Part shown: one piece after another, positions 1 to 7,944 of the stretch
How positions within the stretch are numbered: the first letter of the stretch is position 1
Layout: each line of letters begins with the position of its first letter
Program-made: the position numbers and the translations under genes
Origin: Nitrospirales bacterium
GTDB taxonomy: Bacteria; Nitrospirota; Nitrospiria; Nitrospirales; UBA8639
Direction: 5' to 3'
DNA: 64,000 bases
NCBI GenBank assembly: GCA_029261355.1
Contig: JAJDBM010000010.1
Span: 186,001-250,000 of the forward strand
Notes under the pieces: model-generated
Database searches by the model: none
The model's input: the letters and a program-made list of their open reading frames with translations, nothing else
What the model was told of the DNA's origin: nothing

Positions 1-2
1 AT

Positions 3-254
3 TGGCGGGATTGGGATCATTCTGCCATTATGCCCACGCTGGAGGTTATTCCAGGGACACGTATGCGAGAGTACGTCAAGAGCTGGATTACCGCGTTGGA
101 TTTAAAGCGTTTGTCCCCGGAGGAAGACGTCGACATTGAAGTGGAGAAAGTTAAACCGCATTATGAAGAAGATCGTGCTCTTGTAGCAGTGACGTCAGAG
201 TCGACATCTTATTCAGAGAGTGACCTACCTGACGATCTGTTAGACGGTGAGTAA
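3..254 (+). CDS. C-terminal end of an unidentified protein (cut by window start)
   Basis: The frame is open from the first bases of the window to a TAA at 252-254. It reads into the internal Met at 30 without a stop, so the gene almost certainly begins outside the window. The visible 83 residues are hydrophilic and end in a very acidic tail rich in Glu, Asp and Ser. There is no signal peptide, membrane segment or motif that I recognise in this part. The next gene starts about 300 bases downstream on the same strand. I cannot assign a function from this fragment. Confidence 0.55.
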   Translation, partial: WRDWDHSAIMPTLEVIPGTRMREYVKSWITALDLKRLSPEEDVDIEVEKVKPHYEEDRALVAVTSESTSYSESDLPDDLLDGE

Positions 255-563
255 CGGTTTTTCGCATTCTGATTTCGGTCTCGGATGATTCGCGGAGACC
301 AAGGGGTTAGTGGTATTCTGCACCCAGGAACCATGAATGCGGAACGGTGTCAGAGGGTCGAGACCCCACTTCGTCAATATCACAATCCGAGTGTTTCCTA
401 AGCATTGCATTAACGTTTTCTGTTTTTTTTGAAGGACTGTGTCTGTGCGGGACATTCCCGTCACAGTGACGATTCCGCTATCTGCAGCCTACCTGTTGGT
501 ATTCCTTTCAACGGTAAGAAGTTCTGCGCTGGTGTATCCAGGGAAAGATGTGTTGTGTAATTG
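255..563. other. Intergenic stretch, nothing recognised
   Basis: About 300 bases between the partial gene and the membrane protein. Short open frames on the minus strand here have no ribosome binding site and no recognisable product. I see no clear terminator hairpin or promoter. Confidence 0.4.
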
Positions 564-1889
564 ATGAGTAAGGTCTCCGAGGTACAGACTCCAATGAGTC
601 TCCGGAAAGTTTTTGAGCTTTGGTGGCCATTGGCGGGAAGTTGGGTGCTCATGGGCATTGAGCTTCCTATTGTGAGTGCAGTCATGGCTCGTCTTGCTGA
701 CCCAGAAATACATTTGGCTGCCTATGGAGGGGTCGTCTTTCCCCTGGCGCTCATTATTGAATCCCCCGTCATCATGCTGTTAGTCGCCTCGACCGCGTTA
801 TCTAAAGATTGGACGTCGTATGTGTTTCTTCGACGATTCATGAGTCAACTAGCTTGCGCCCTCACCGTGCTTCATGTGTTGGTCGCATTTACACCGCTTT
901 ATGATGTGATTGTAGTGGATATCATTGGTGTGCCCGAAGGGATTCGAGAGCCTGCACGAATCGGATTGATGTTGATGACTCCGTGGACGGCGGCCATTGC
1001 GGTTCGTCGTTTTCAACAAGGCGTGCTCATTCGATATGGCCGAACCCAATTGATTGGAGTTGGAACGGCTCTGCGTTTGATCGTGAATATGACGATTTTA
1101 GGAGTTGGGCTATACTGGGAATCAGCTCCAGGGATTGTTGTGGCAACGGTTGCCGTGTCCATCGGCGTGTTGACTGAGGCGATCTTTGTGAATATCCAGG
1201 TACAGCCATTATTGGCACGTATGCGGGCTGATCCTCACGATTCAGAAGTCCCATTGACGATGGAGAGGCTTCTTAAGTTTTATATTCCACTTGCGATGAC
1301 TTCGTTGTTGGCCTTATTGGCTTTGCCGATTGGCAGTGCGGCCTTGAGCCGAATGCCTCGTGCGCTTGATTCTTTGGCCGTCTGGCCGGTCATGGCCGGT
1401 TTATCGTTTACGCTCCGCAGTCTTGGGTTGGCATTTCAAGAAGTGGTGGTCACATTGATTGATCAACCTGGTGCGATCCTCATTCTTCGTCGCTTTGCTC
1501 TCAGACTTGCGCTGATCACTAGCAGCCTTCTTTGTATTATTGCAGCCTCGCCACTTGGCCGAATGTGGTTTGGCGACATTGCAGGTCTCTCTCCAGAACT
1601 GACTGAGCTAGGGGCTAGTGCCATTTGGTTAGCAATTTTTCTTCCAGGGTTAAGTGCAATTGAAAGCTTTTATCAAGGAAGATTGGTCCAGAGACATCAG
1701 ACGAAAAGCATAACCGAAGCTGTGGCCATTGCCCTTGTCGCGAGTGCGTCCATTTTGGTTGTTGGTACCTATTATGGACAAATCACCGGGCTCTACGTCA
1801 GTGTGTTGGGTGTGAGCGTTGGATTAATTTGCCAAACATTGTGGTTATTCTACCGCAGCACATCTTCTCCACTTCCACTATCGAGTTGA
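564..1889 (+). CDS. Polytopic membrane protein, possibly MATE/MOP-superfamily transporter
   Basis: A very hydrophobic protein of about 441 residues with roughly twelve predicted membrane helices in two halves. The first half spans about residues 15-210 and the second about 225-435. They are separated by a charged loop containing the run RMRADPHDSEVP. The layout and length (about 440) fit the MATE/MOP flippase-transporter superfamily, but I see no decisive family motif. Substrate and direction are unknown. TTG at 561 precedes ATG at 564 in frame; neither has a strong Shine-Dalgarno, and ATG 594 with GAGGT upstream is a further candidate start. It stands alone, with no partner gene near it. Confidence 0.7.
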   Translation: MSKVSEVQTPMSLRKVFELWWPLAGSWVLMGIELPIVSAVMARLADPEIHLAAYGGVVFPLALIIESPVIMLLVASTALSKDWTSYVFLRRFMSQLACALTVLHVLVAFTPLYDVIVVDIIGVPEGIREPARIGLMLMTPWTAAIAVRRFQQGVLIRYGRTQLIGVGTALRLIVNMTILGVGLYWESAPGIVVATVAVSIGVLTEAIFVNIQVQPLLARMRADPHDSEVPLTMERLLKFYIPLAMTSLLALLALPIGSAALSRMPRALDSLAVWPVMAGLSFTLRSLGLAFQEVVVTLIDQPGAILILRRFALRLALITSSLLCIIAASPLGRMWFGDIAGLSPELTELGASAIWLAIFLPGLSAIESFYQGRLVQRHQTKSITEAVAIALVASASILVVGTYYGQITGLYVSVLGVSVGLICQTLWLFYRSTSSPLPLSS

Positions 1890-2184
1890 TACATTTTGCG
1901 ACACTTTATTTTGGCATCGCCATTCTGGCTCTGGGTCCATGTAATCGGTCGCAATGTAGGAATATAGGTCACTTTTTAGGGATGTGAATGTTTTTCCCTT
2001 CACCCTACAAGAGTGGTTTATTGAGCGAGTTTGCTTAAACATGTTGAAATGTTTAAATAAATAGAAAGATCCTCTTTTTAACGGAACGGGTACATCATTT
2101 GCTCATTCAATAGGAGTGTGGTGAGGTGTTTTTTGATGTTTGTCACTAGTATCTTTTCACTTGTTGGAAGAAAGCGGGGAGACC

Positions 2185-2553
2185 ATGGAGCGAGTCTTAG
2201 TCATTGATGATGATAATCTCGTTCGAGATTCCCTGACTTTAACACTTGAATGGGCGGGGTATGATGTATCAGAGGCCACTAACACACAAGAAGGATTATC
2301 CTTTCATCGGGAAAATCCTGCCACGATCGTGGTCGCAAATGAAATTAATTCTAATGAAGATAGGTTGGAGCAAATTCGCGCGTTTCACAGCCATTCTCCA
2401 ACCGTTCCTATCATTGCCATTTCAGGAACAGTTCCCTCAAGCGATCAAGAGACTGACCGTCTTAATAGTATTTCAACGAGCATCGTTCATTTGCAAAAGC
2501 CCTTTACGGTCGATGAGTTACTTGCCACGATCCAAACGGCACTTCCTCACTAA
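2185..2553 (+). CDS. Stand-alone receiver-domain protein lacking the phosphoacceptor Asp
   Basis: This protein of 122 residues has one CheY-like receiver domain and no output domain. The acidic pocket (VLVIDDDN), the conserved Ser in IIAISGT and the Lys in HLQKPF are present. Where the phosphorylated Asp should sit, at the end of beta-3, the sequence reads TIVVANEINS, so that residue is Ala or Asn. It therefore probably cannot be phosphorylated in the usual way and may act as an atypical (pseudo-)receiver. The ATG at 2185 is preceded by GCGGGGAG at good spacing; the upstream TTG at 2140 has none. No kinase gene is adjacent. Confidence 0.85.
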   Translation: MERVLVIDDDNLVRDSLTLTLEWAGYDVSEATNTQEGLSFHRENPATIVVANEINSNEDRLEQIRAFHSHSPTVPIIAISGTVPSSDQETDRLNSISTSIVHLQKPFTVDELLATIQTALPH

Positions 2554-2651
2554 CATTTCTCATTTCTGAAAAAAATCGGAATTTACGCTCTTGTTCCTTG
2601 TCGCGTTTTGCATTGCAACGCACAAGCATGCGGGGTCTTGCCTGAATGGGA

Positions 2652-3119
2652 TTAATCGCTAGGAGGTTCGAAGTGTCCTGGTATGCGTTTTTGCCAGGGA
2701 ACGGTTGCGGTTTGTGCTTGCTTGAGCAGACTACGAAGGTTGACTTCGGCGGCTCGCAGGAGTTTTGGTTCGCCGCTTTGAAGGAGTGCGGCAAGAAGCG
2801 AATACATTTCTCGTTGCTCCTGAGTCCCATGAGCGATGAGTTCTAGAATAGGGTCTGGAGATTCTATATTGGTCCAATCGCTCTCTTTATCGTCAGGGTC
2901 TCCCAATAGGGTGTTGATCGCCGTGGGATTACAATAGAGCCAGCCAGGAGGTATGCCGAGTCCAGTTGCCAGGACCTCGAGTGCTGAGGCCGGAGGATCC
3001 AACTCACCAGCTTCGATGGCTTCAAGCTCCGTCGAAGGTATCCCCACTTTCTTTGCCAAGCCAGTCACGGAATTTCCTCGCATGCGTCGCCAGGCTTGAA
3101 TATGTTCATTGATAGGCAT
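2652..3119 (-). CDS. XRE-family (Cro/CI-type) transcriptional regulator
   Basis: A protein of 155 residues with an N-terminal Cro/CI helix-turn-helix over about residues 5-60. It starts INEHIQAWRRMRGNSVTGLA and continues through VGIPSTELEAIEAG, ending with the GIPPGWLYCNP turn typical of XRE proteins. The remaining 90 residues are helical and polar and may mediate dimerisation or ligand binding; I do not recognise them. The gene points away from the receiver gene (convergent) and away from dnaE2 on its other side. Its target is unknown; self-regulation from the 3120-3435 interval would be usual for the family. Confidence 0.85.
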   Translation of the reverse strand: MPINEHIQAWRRMRGNSVTGLAKKVGIPSTELEAIEAGELDPPASALEVLATGLGIPPGWLYCNPTAINTLLGDPDDKESDWTNIESPDPILELIAHGTQEQREMYSLLAALLQSGEPKLLRAAEVNLRSLLKQAQTATVPWQKRIPGHFEPPSD

Positions 3120-3435
3120 CCGTCGATCTTAGCCAACGCTTGGACTGATGTCTATAGCCGTTTCAATGAATTTCCGTACCCTTGAAGCATTTGATACCGC
3201 GTTGAAAGTTCGTATGGTTACGCTGGAACGTCTTTGGATTCACTATAGTGCTCCTTAAGCGTATCGCTCTTGAAGCGTCGTTCGTTCCTCGAGCGTGTGT
3301 GCTGTAGCGATCAAGGGGGCAAGCATGAAACGTAAAAGCGCAGTACTGAGACTCTTCTTACGAGATATGAATGCCGAGATCCGTTTTTATCTCGCTCATG
3401 ATGTTTCGTGGTCACAAGGAGATTCAGCAGTTAGG
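3120..3435. other. Intergenic region upstream of the XRE gene
   Basis: About 315 bases that must carry the promoter of the minus-strand XRE gene and the 3' end of the dnaE2 transcript. A short plus-strand open frame at 3295-3483 runs antisense into dnaE2 and has no convincing start. I see no clear operator or terminator. Confidence 0.4.
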
Positions 3436-6400
3436 TCAAGCCTTGTTCATAGGGACCGTGCGAACTTTTTTTACGGTCAATGAATAGGTTTGAAATTCTT
3501 CTTCGACGACCCCTTCTATAATGTATGGCCCCTGGTTGATTAGGAGGTGGCCAAACTGTCGATACGTTTTTGGAAAGAAGGTGGCCTCGTATAATCCTGT
3601 CAAATCTTCAAAGGTCACAAATTCCATCGGTTCTCCATTTTTTGTCTGGACGGATTTTTCTGTAATCATCCATCCGATCATGGTGATAATGTGATGGACA
3701 TGTTGCTTCATGTCACATGCTGGCACATGCGTTAATCCTTGAAATGTTCTCGCATACAATTCTAGTGGATGTGTCGTGAATGGGAATCCGAATAGCTCAA
3801 TTTCGTGCTGAGCCTTTTGACTTGGCGGGTAATCTGGTGGAATGGGAAGAGCCGACAACATATTGAATCGAAGGGTATGGGTTTGTTTCGTTGTTAGGAT
3901 TTCGCAGTGCGCATGCAGTCGCCAGAGAAGGCCTGGGCGTGTGACTTCACCGGCAATGCTATCGAAACACCCAGCTTTTACTAAAAGTCGGGTTTGAGCT
4001 GGCTCGTCCTTGGTACGAGTGAGGAAATCTTGCAATGATCGAAATCTGCCTCGCCTTGTGCGTTCATCAAGAAGTGATTTAATCACATCAGCTTTTATTC
4101 CTTTGATTTGCATGAAGCCCATGCGAATGGTGTTGCCCGTTCCTATGTATTGCCAATGACTGAGATTAATATCTGGCGGTAAAATTGTGAGCCCCATACG
4201 ACGGGCTTCTGACAAGTAGGCGAATGGGGAATAGAACCCGCCTTGGTTGTTCACCACAGCTGCCATGAATTCTGCTGGATAATGGGCTCTCAGATAGGCC
4301 GATTGAAACGAGACCTGAGCATACGATGCCGAATGTGGTTTACAGAAACTATATCCGGCAAAACTCATGACCATGCTCCACATTGTGGCAATTGCCTGCG
4401 CTGATGCTCCCTTAGCTGCAGCGCCACGAGAGAACTGTGTTTGATAATCGTGAAGTTGTCGCTCCTTGTGTTTCTTACTCAGTATTTTTCGCAATTGATC
4501 GGCATTTTCTACTGAAAATCCTGCCACTGCCATCGCGACTTTTGTGACATCTTCCTGGTAGACCATCAGGCCGTGCGTGTCAGCTAAGACATCTTCAAAG
4601 AGAGGATGAACTGAGTGATGCGATCCACCATGTGCACGTAATACAAAGTCTCGATTGTAGAGGGCGCCTGCTGGGCGAACGAGGGAAGAAACCATGACGA
4701 CATAATCAAACACATCCAATTTTGATTGTCGTGTCTGTGTCATGGGTTGCCAGAGTTTTTTTAGCAATAGACGTGTGGCTGGGGACTCAATATAAAAGCA
4801 TCCAATCGTGTCACTTTGGCGAATTAACTCTTGGGTTTGTCTATCACAGAGCGGATCCCATGGGATTTCGTTGAGGCGTTGCCCTGTTTGATTTGCAACC
4901 GCATCAAGTGCATCTCGAATGACGGCGAGTGAACGGTTTCCTAATATGTCGAGTTTCACCAGCCCGGCATCTTCGGTTTGATCTTTTTCCCATTGAATAA
5001 TGGGTACGCCTTTTCTCGAAACTTGAATTGGGACATAGCGCTGCATGTCATCGGGGGCAATAATGACTCCACCACAATGAACGCCTAGATTTCGGAGGCA
5101 GCCCTCGAGTCGAAGCGCGATCGCGATGATCGCTGGCCAAGGTTCACTCAGCCCTATGGCATGGCAAATTTTTTCTGTCCATACGGGTATCGTGAGCTTT
5201 GTGGGAGGGAGATGGAATGCCGTTTGACGCACGAGGCGTGGCATGACTCGATTCAGTTCAGTTGGTGACATGCCATAGACTTTGGCGACTTCGCGAATAG
5301 ACGCACGAAAGCCAAGCGTATTGTGATTGGCCACCATTGCGGTACGACGAGTGCCGTATTTTGAAAAAATATAATCCAGGATGCGATCTCGTTCGTCCCA
5401 TGGAAAATCAATGTCGATGTCTGGTGGATCTTGCCGACCCTCATTCAAAAAACGTTCAAAAAATAAGTTGTGACGAATCGGATCAACGTGAGTGATACCT
5501 AAGCAGTATGAGACAATTGATGCAGCAGCAGACCCGCGACCGCACGTACGTGGGGCCTGTAGAACAATGTCTTGAACAATTAAGAACCACATCGCAAATC
5601 CCTTTAAACGGATGACACGTAATTCGGTCTCGATTCGTTTTTCTACTGTTTCAGAAATCCCTCCATATCGTTGTGTGGCGCCTTCATATGTTTTATTTCG
5701 GAGTGTGGCGAACGTGTATGGATCTGTGTGGTCTTGAAAGGCTTGCTGTACTGTCTGTTTGAAGTTCCATGCCGTGTGACAGCGGTCGGCAATGCGGCGT
5801 GTATTGAGAATGGCCTGAGGGATATGAGTGTACTGCGGTTCGAGGATCGTATTTGGGGCTAGCCAATGGTTGCGTGCGCAACACGTATTGGGTGGCAACT
5901 GAGAGAGTGTGGTCTTCAGCGCGATTGCTTGTAACACCTGATGGAGTTGAAATTCTTCAGGTTGAATGAAATGTACGCGATTGGTTGCAATTGGCGGAAG
6001 TCCAGAGCGCCGACTAAATGCAACGGCGTGATGCATCAAGGCTCCTGGCGTGAGTTCAACGTAGAGGTTTGTGTGCTTCCGTTTTTTCCATGTGGTGAGT
6101 GCTGGAATGTCGTCAGATAATACGAGAAGGTCACGATGGTGTTGGGTGACAGTTTCAATGAAATCAAAATCATCATGGCAATGTCGAGCTGACAGCAATC
6201 GGCAAAGGTTGGTGTATCCAGTCATGGTTGTGGCCAATAAGGTGGCACGGTGCTGTTTGTGAGTGAGCTCTGCTCCAAGAATAGGCTTAAGCCCCATTCG
6301 CTGAGCTACTTCCACAAATCGAACGGCTCCATATAATCCGTTGGTATCGGTCAGTGCGAGTGCGTCGGCTCCTTGAGCATGAGCCGTGGCACATAAATCT

Positions 6401-6468
6401 TCCAGTGAGGAAACCCCAGACATGGGTGAGTAATTAGAATGGACGTGGAGATGAACGAAGGGCGGCAT
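3436..6468 (-). CDS. dnaE2: Error-prone DNA polymerase III alpha subunit DnaE2
   Basis: DnaE2 is the catalytic polymerase of the damage-inducible mutasome and performs translesion synthesis. The product is about 1010 residues, close to the usual 1030-1090. The N-terminal PHP domain begins VHLHVHSNYSPMSG. The catalytic carboxylates of the C-family polymerase lie in PPDIDIDFPWDERD, with the fingers region around YQEDVTKVAMAVAGFS. A C-terminal OB fold starts near IITMIGWMITEKSVQ. I chose the ATG at 6468 because GGGGG lies about 7 bases before it; the frame remains open 18 codons further. It overlaps the imuB-like gene by 35 bases, so the two are surely one transcript. No imuA or lexA is beside them. 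Confidence 0.95.
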   Translation of the reverse strand: MPPFVHLHVHSNYSPMSGVSSLEDLCATAHAQGADALALTDTNGLYGAVRFVEVAQRMGLKPILGAELTHKQHRATLLATTMTGYTNLCRLLSARHCHDDFDFIETVTQHHRDLLVLSDDIPALTTWKKRKHTNLYVELTPGALMHHAVAFSRRSGLPPIATNRVHFIQPEEFQLHQVLQAIALKTTLSQLPPNTCCARNHWLAPNTILEPQYTHIPQAILNTRRIADRCHTAWNFKQTVQQAFQDHTDPYTFATLRNKTYEGATQRYGGISETVEKRIETELRVIRLKGFAMWFLIVQDIVLQAPRTCGRGSAAASIVSYCLGITHVDPIRHNLFFERFLNEGRQDPPDIDIDFPWDERDRILDYIFSKYGTRRTAMVANHNTLGFRASIREVAKVYGMSPTELNRVMPRLVRQTAFHLPPTKLTIPVWTEKICHAIGLSEPWPAIIAIALRLEGCLRNLGVHCGGVIIAPDDMQRYVPIQVSRKGVPIIQWEKDQTEDAGLVKLDILGNRSLAVIRDALDAVANQTGQRLNEIPWDPLCDRQTQELIRQSDTIGCFYIESPATRLLLKKLWQPMTQTRQSKLDVFDYVVMVSSLVRPAGALYNRDFVLRAHGGSHHSVHPLFEDVLADTHGLMVYQEDVTKVAMAVAGFSVENADQLRKILSKKHKERQLHDYQTQFSRGAAAKGASAQAIATMWSMVMSFAGYSFCKPHSASYAQVSFQSAYLRAHYPAEFMAAVVNNQGGFYSPFAYLSEARRMGLTILPPDINLSHWQYIGTGNTIRMGFMQIKGIKADVIKSLLDERTRRGRFRSLQDFLTRTKDEPAQTRLLVKAGCFDSIAGEVTRPGLLWRLHAHCEILTTKQTHTLRFNMLSALPIPPDYPPSQKAQHEIELFGFPFTTHPLELYARTFQGLTHVPACDMKQHVHHIITMIGWMITEKSVQTKNGEPMEFVTFEDLTGLYEATFFPKTYRQFGHLLINQGPYIIEGVVEEEFQTYSLTVKKVRTVPMNKA

Positions 6469-7645
6469 GAGTGTTCCCCCACCAAATTGCCTGTTGACCA
6501 AATCGTGTTCGAATCTGATCAAGGCACAATGTTAAACCTGAGACGTTTTTGGGAGGCAACGGTTTTTCCGGCCATTTTTCAAGGAAGAGCTCGCCTTGCT
6601 TGAGAAATGCGGTTAATTGTGTCGCGCGTATGATGAGGCGGCTCACTCGGACTCGACGGGTGAAGCTTCGCGCAAGAAGCTTGAAGGCATAGGGGAGCAG
6701 ATCAGTTTCCCAATATGTTCCGGATCGAAGTACATGAGAGTGAGAGAGTTCCAGGCCGTCATGATATTGCAGGTTGAGCGTGATGTTGTGGCACATCCGT
6801 TGTTGATTTCGTAACTGGCGACAGACTCGTTCGAGAAGTCCATACAGTGTACCTTGTAGATGAGCAAGATCGATCTCTGGAGGGACAAGGGTGTAGGTCG
6901 CGCTGATTTGCGATTGTTGGGGTGGGCATAAAACGGGAGACGAGTCGGTTCCATGTGCCCAGGCATGAATGGAGTGCGCCTGTCGTCCTAGTACGATTTC
7001 AAGGTGGGCGAGTTCAATATCTGCAAGATCTTGTAATGTGTGGATATTTAAATCCGCTAAGATCGGAAGCATCGTCTTTGCATGATGAATACTGAGCGGT
7101 AAGGTTTGAATGGGGAGGGGCGCTAGAAACGCTTCCTCAGAACCATGTTGAATATCACAGAGTCGTGGAGGGCTAATAATTGTTGAGGCAATGCGTGCGA
7201 CCAACTTGTTGCTGGCAAGTCCGGCAACCCCCACGAGCCCATATTGCTCTGTGATTTCTCGCTTGATTCGCATGGTGGTATCACAGGCCGACCCAAAGAG
7301 CCTAGTTGTTCCAGTGAGGTCAAAAAAGAAGTGTCCCGGTTGAATCGGTTCCCATGCAGGGGAAAATTGGGAAATAGTGTTTGTGAGCGCATGGTGAGCT
7401 TTACGGATGTCAGTAGTCCGTGGCGTGAGGATATGGAGCGATGGGCATTGCCGTCGAGCTTGGACTACGAGCTGGCCAGGCAAGACACCATCGTGCAGGG
7501 CTTCTTGTGAGGCCTCGATAATAGGTGATCGTGAGGCCTGTGAAATGGCAACGGCAATTGGCCGTTTTTGTAAGGAAGAATTGTTTAGTCGAGCTAAGGC
7601 GATGGAAAACGTTGGGACAGAAAAGCAGGCAATATGACGATTCAT
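6434..7645 (-). CDS. imuB: ImuB-like Y-family polymerase homolog, probably catalytically inactive
   Basis: A 403-residue DinB/UmuC-fold protein. The N-terminus (HIACFSVPTFSIALARL) aligns with the start of Pol IV, but the metal-binding Asp is replaced. The second catalytic site, DE in active enzymes, reads GHFFFDLTG, so the acidic pair is not visible. This matches ImuB proteins, which act as a non-catalytic adaptor linking DnaE2 to the sliding clamp. The HhH region (about residues 185-240) and a little-finger-like domain ending CLDQIRTRFGQQAIWW follow. It is shorter than typical ImuB (about 500 residues), so the usual C-terminal extension is reduced. The gene overlaps dnaE2 by 35 bases and lies upstream of it. 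Confidence 0.85.
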   Translation of the reverse strand: MNRHIACFSVPTFSIALARLNNSSLQKRPIAVAISQASRSPIIEASQEALHDGVLPGQLVVQARRQCPSLHILTPRTTDIRKAHHALTNTISQFSPAWEPIQPGHFFFDLTGTTRLFGSACDTTMRIKREITEQYGLVGVAGLASNKLVARIASTIISPPRLCDIQHGSEEAFLAPLPIQTLPLSIHHAKTMLPILADLNIHTLQDLADIELAHLEIVLGRQAHSIHAWAHGTDSSPVLCPPQQSQISATYTLVPPEIDLAHLQGTLYGLLERVCRQLRNQQRMCHNITLNLQYHDGLELSHSHVLRSGTYWETDLLPYAFKLLARSFTRRVRVSRLIIRATQLTAFLKQGELFLEKWPEKPLPPKNVSGLTLCLDQIRTRFGQQAIWWGNTHAALRSSPRPF

Positions 7646-7720
7646 TGTGGAGGTACGCTCTTCTATAGCAGGAAATAAGGGGCTCTAAGGAACTTGAACG
7701 TCTTAATGTCTTTGCCCTGA

Positions 7721-7739
7721 ATGTATCCAATGGTTACAT
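7721..7739. promoter_or_regulatory. 19-bp palindrome upstream of imuB-dnaE2, candidate SOS operator
   Basis: The sequence ATGTATCCAATGGTTACAT matches its reverse complement at 16 of 19 positions (ATGTAnCCAnTGGnTACAT). It lies 76-94 bases upstream of the imuB start codon, where a LexA-type operator for an inducible imuB-dnaE2 operon would be expected. It does not look like the Escherichia (CTGT-N8-ACAG) or Bacillus (GAAC-N4-GTTC) SOS boxes. Assigning it to LexA is inference. Confidence 0.5.
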
Positions 7740-7944
7740 TTTATGAGGGTTTCTGTCAAGAATTATGGGGACGGTTTTTATGAAATCAAGCTATCTGTGA
7801 TCGTTTCTCACGACGATATTGACTAGGATTCATCGTTATTTAGAATTAGGTAATATTAAGATTCACATATAAAATGTTTTTGCTCTAACGCTCCCTCCAG
7901 TAAATGCAGACCCTAAAGTTGTTTGGAACGATTAAAGAGGAATG

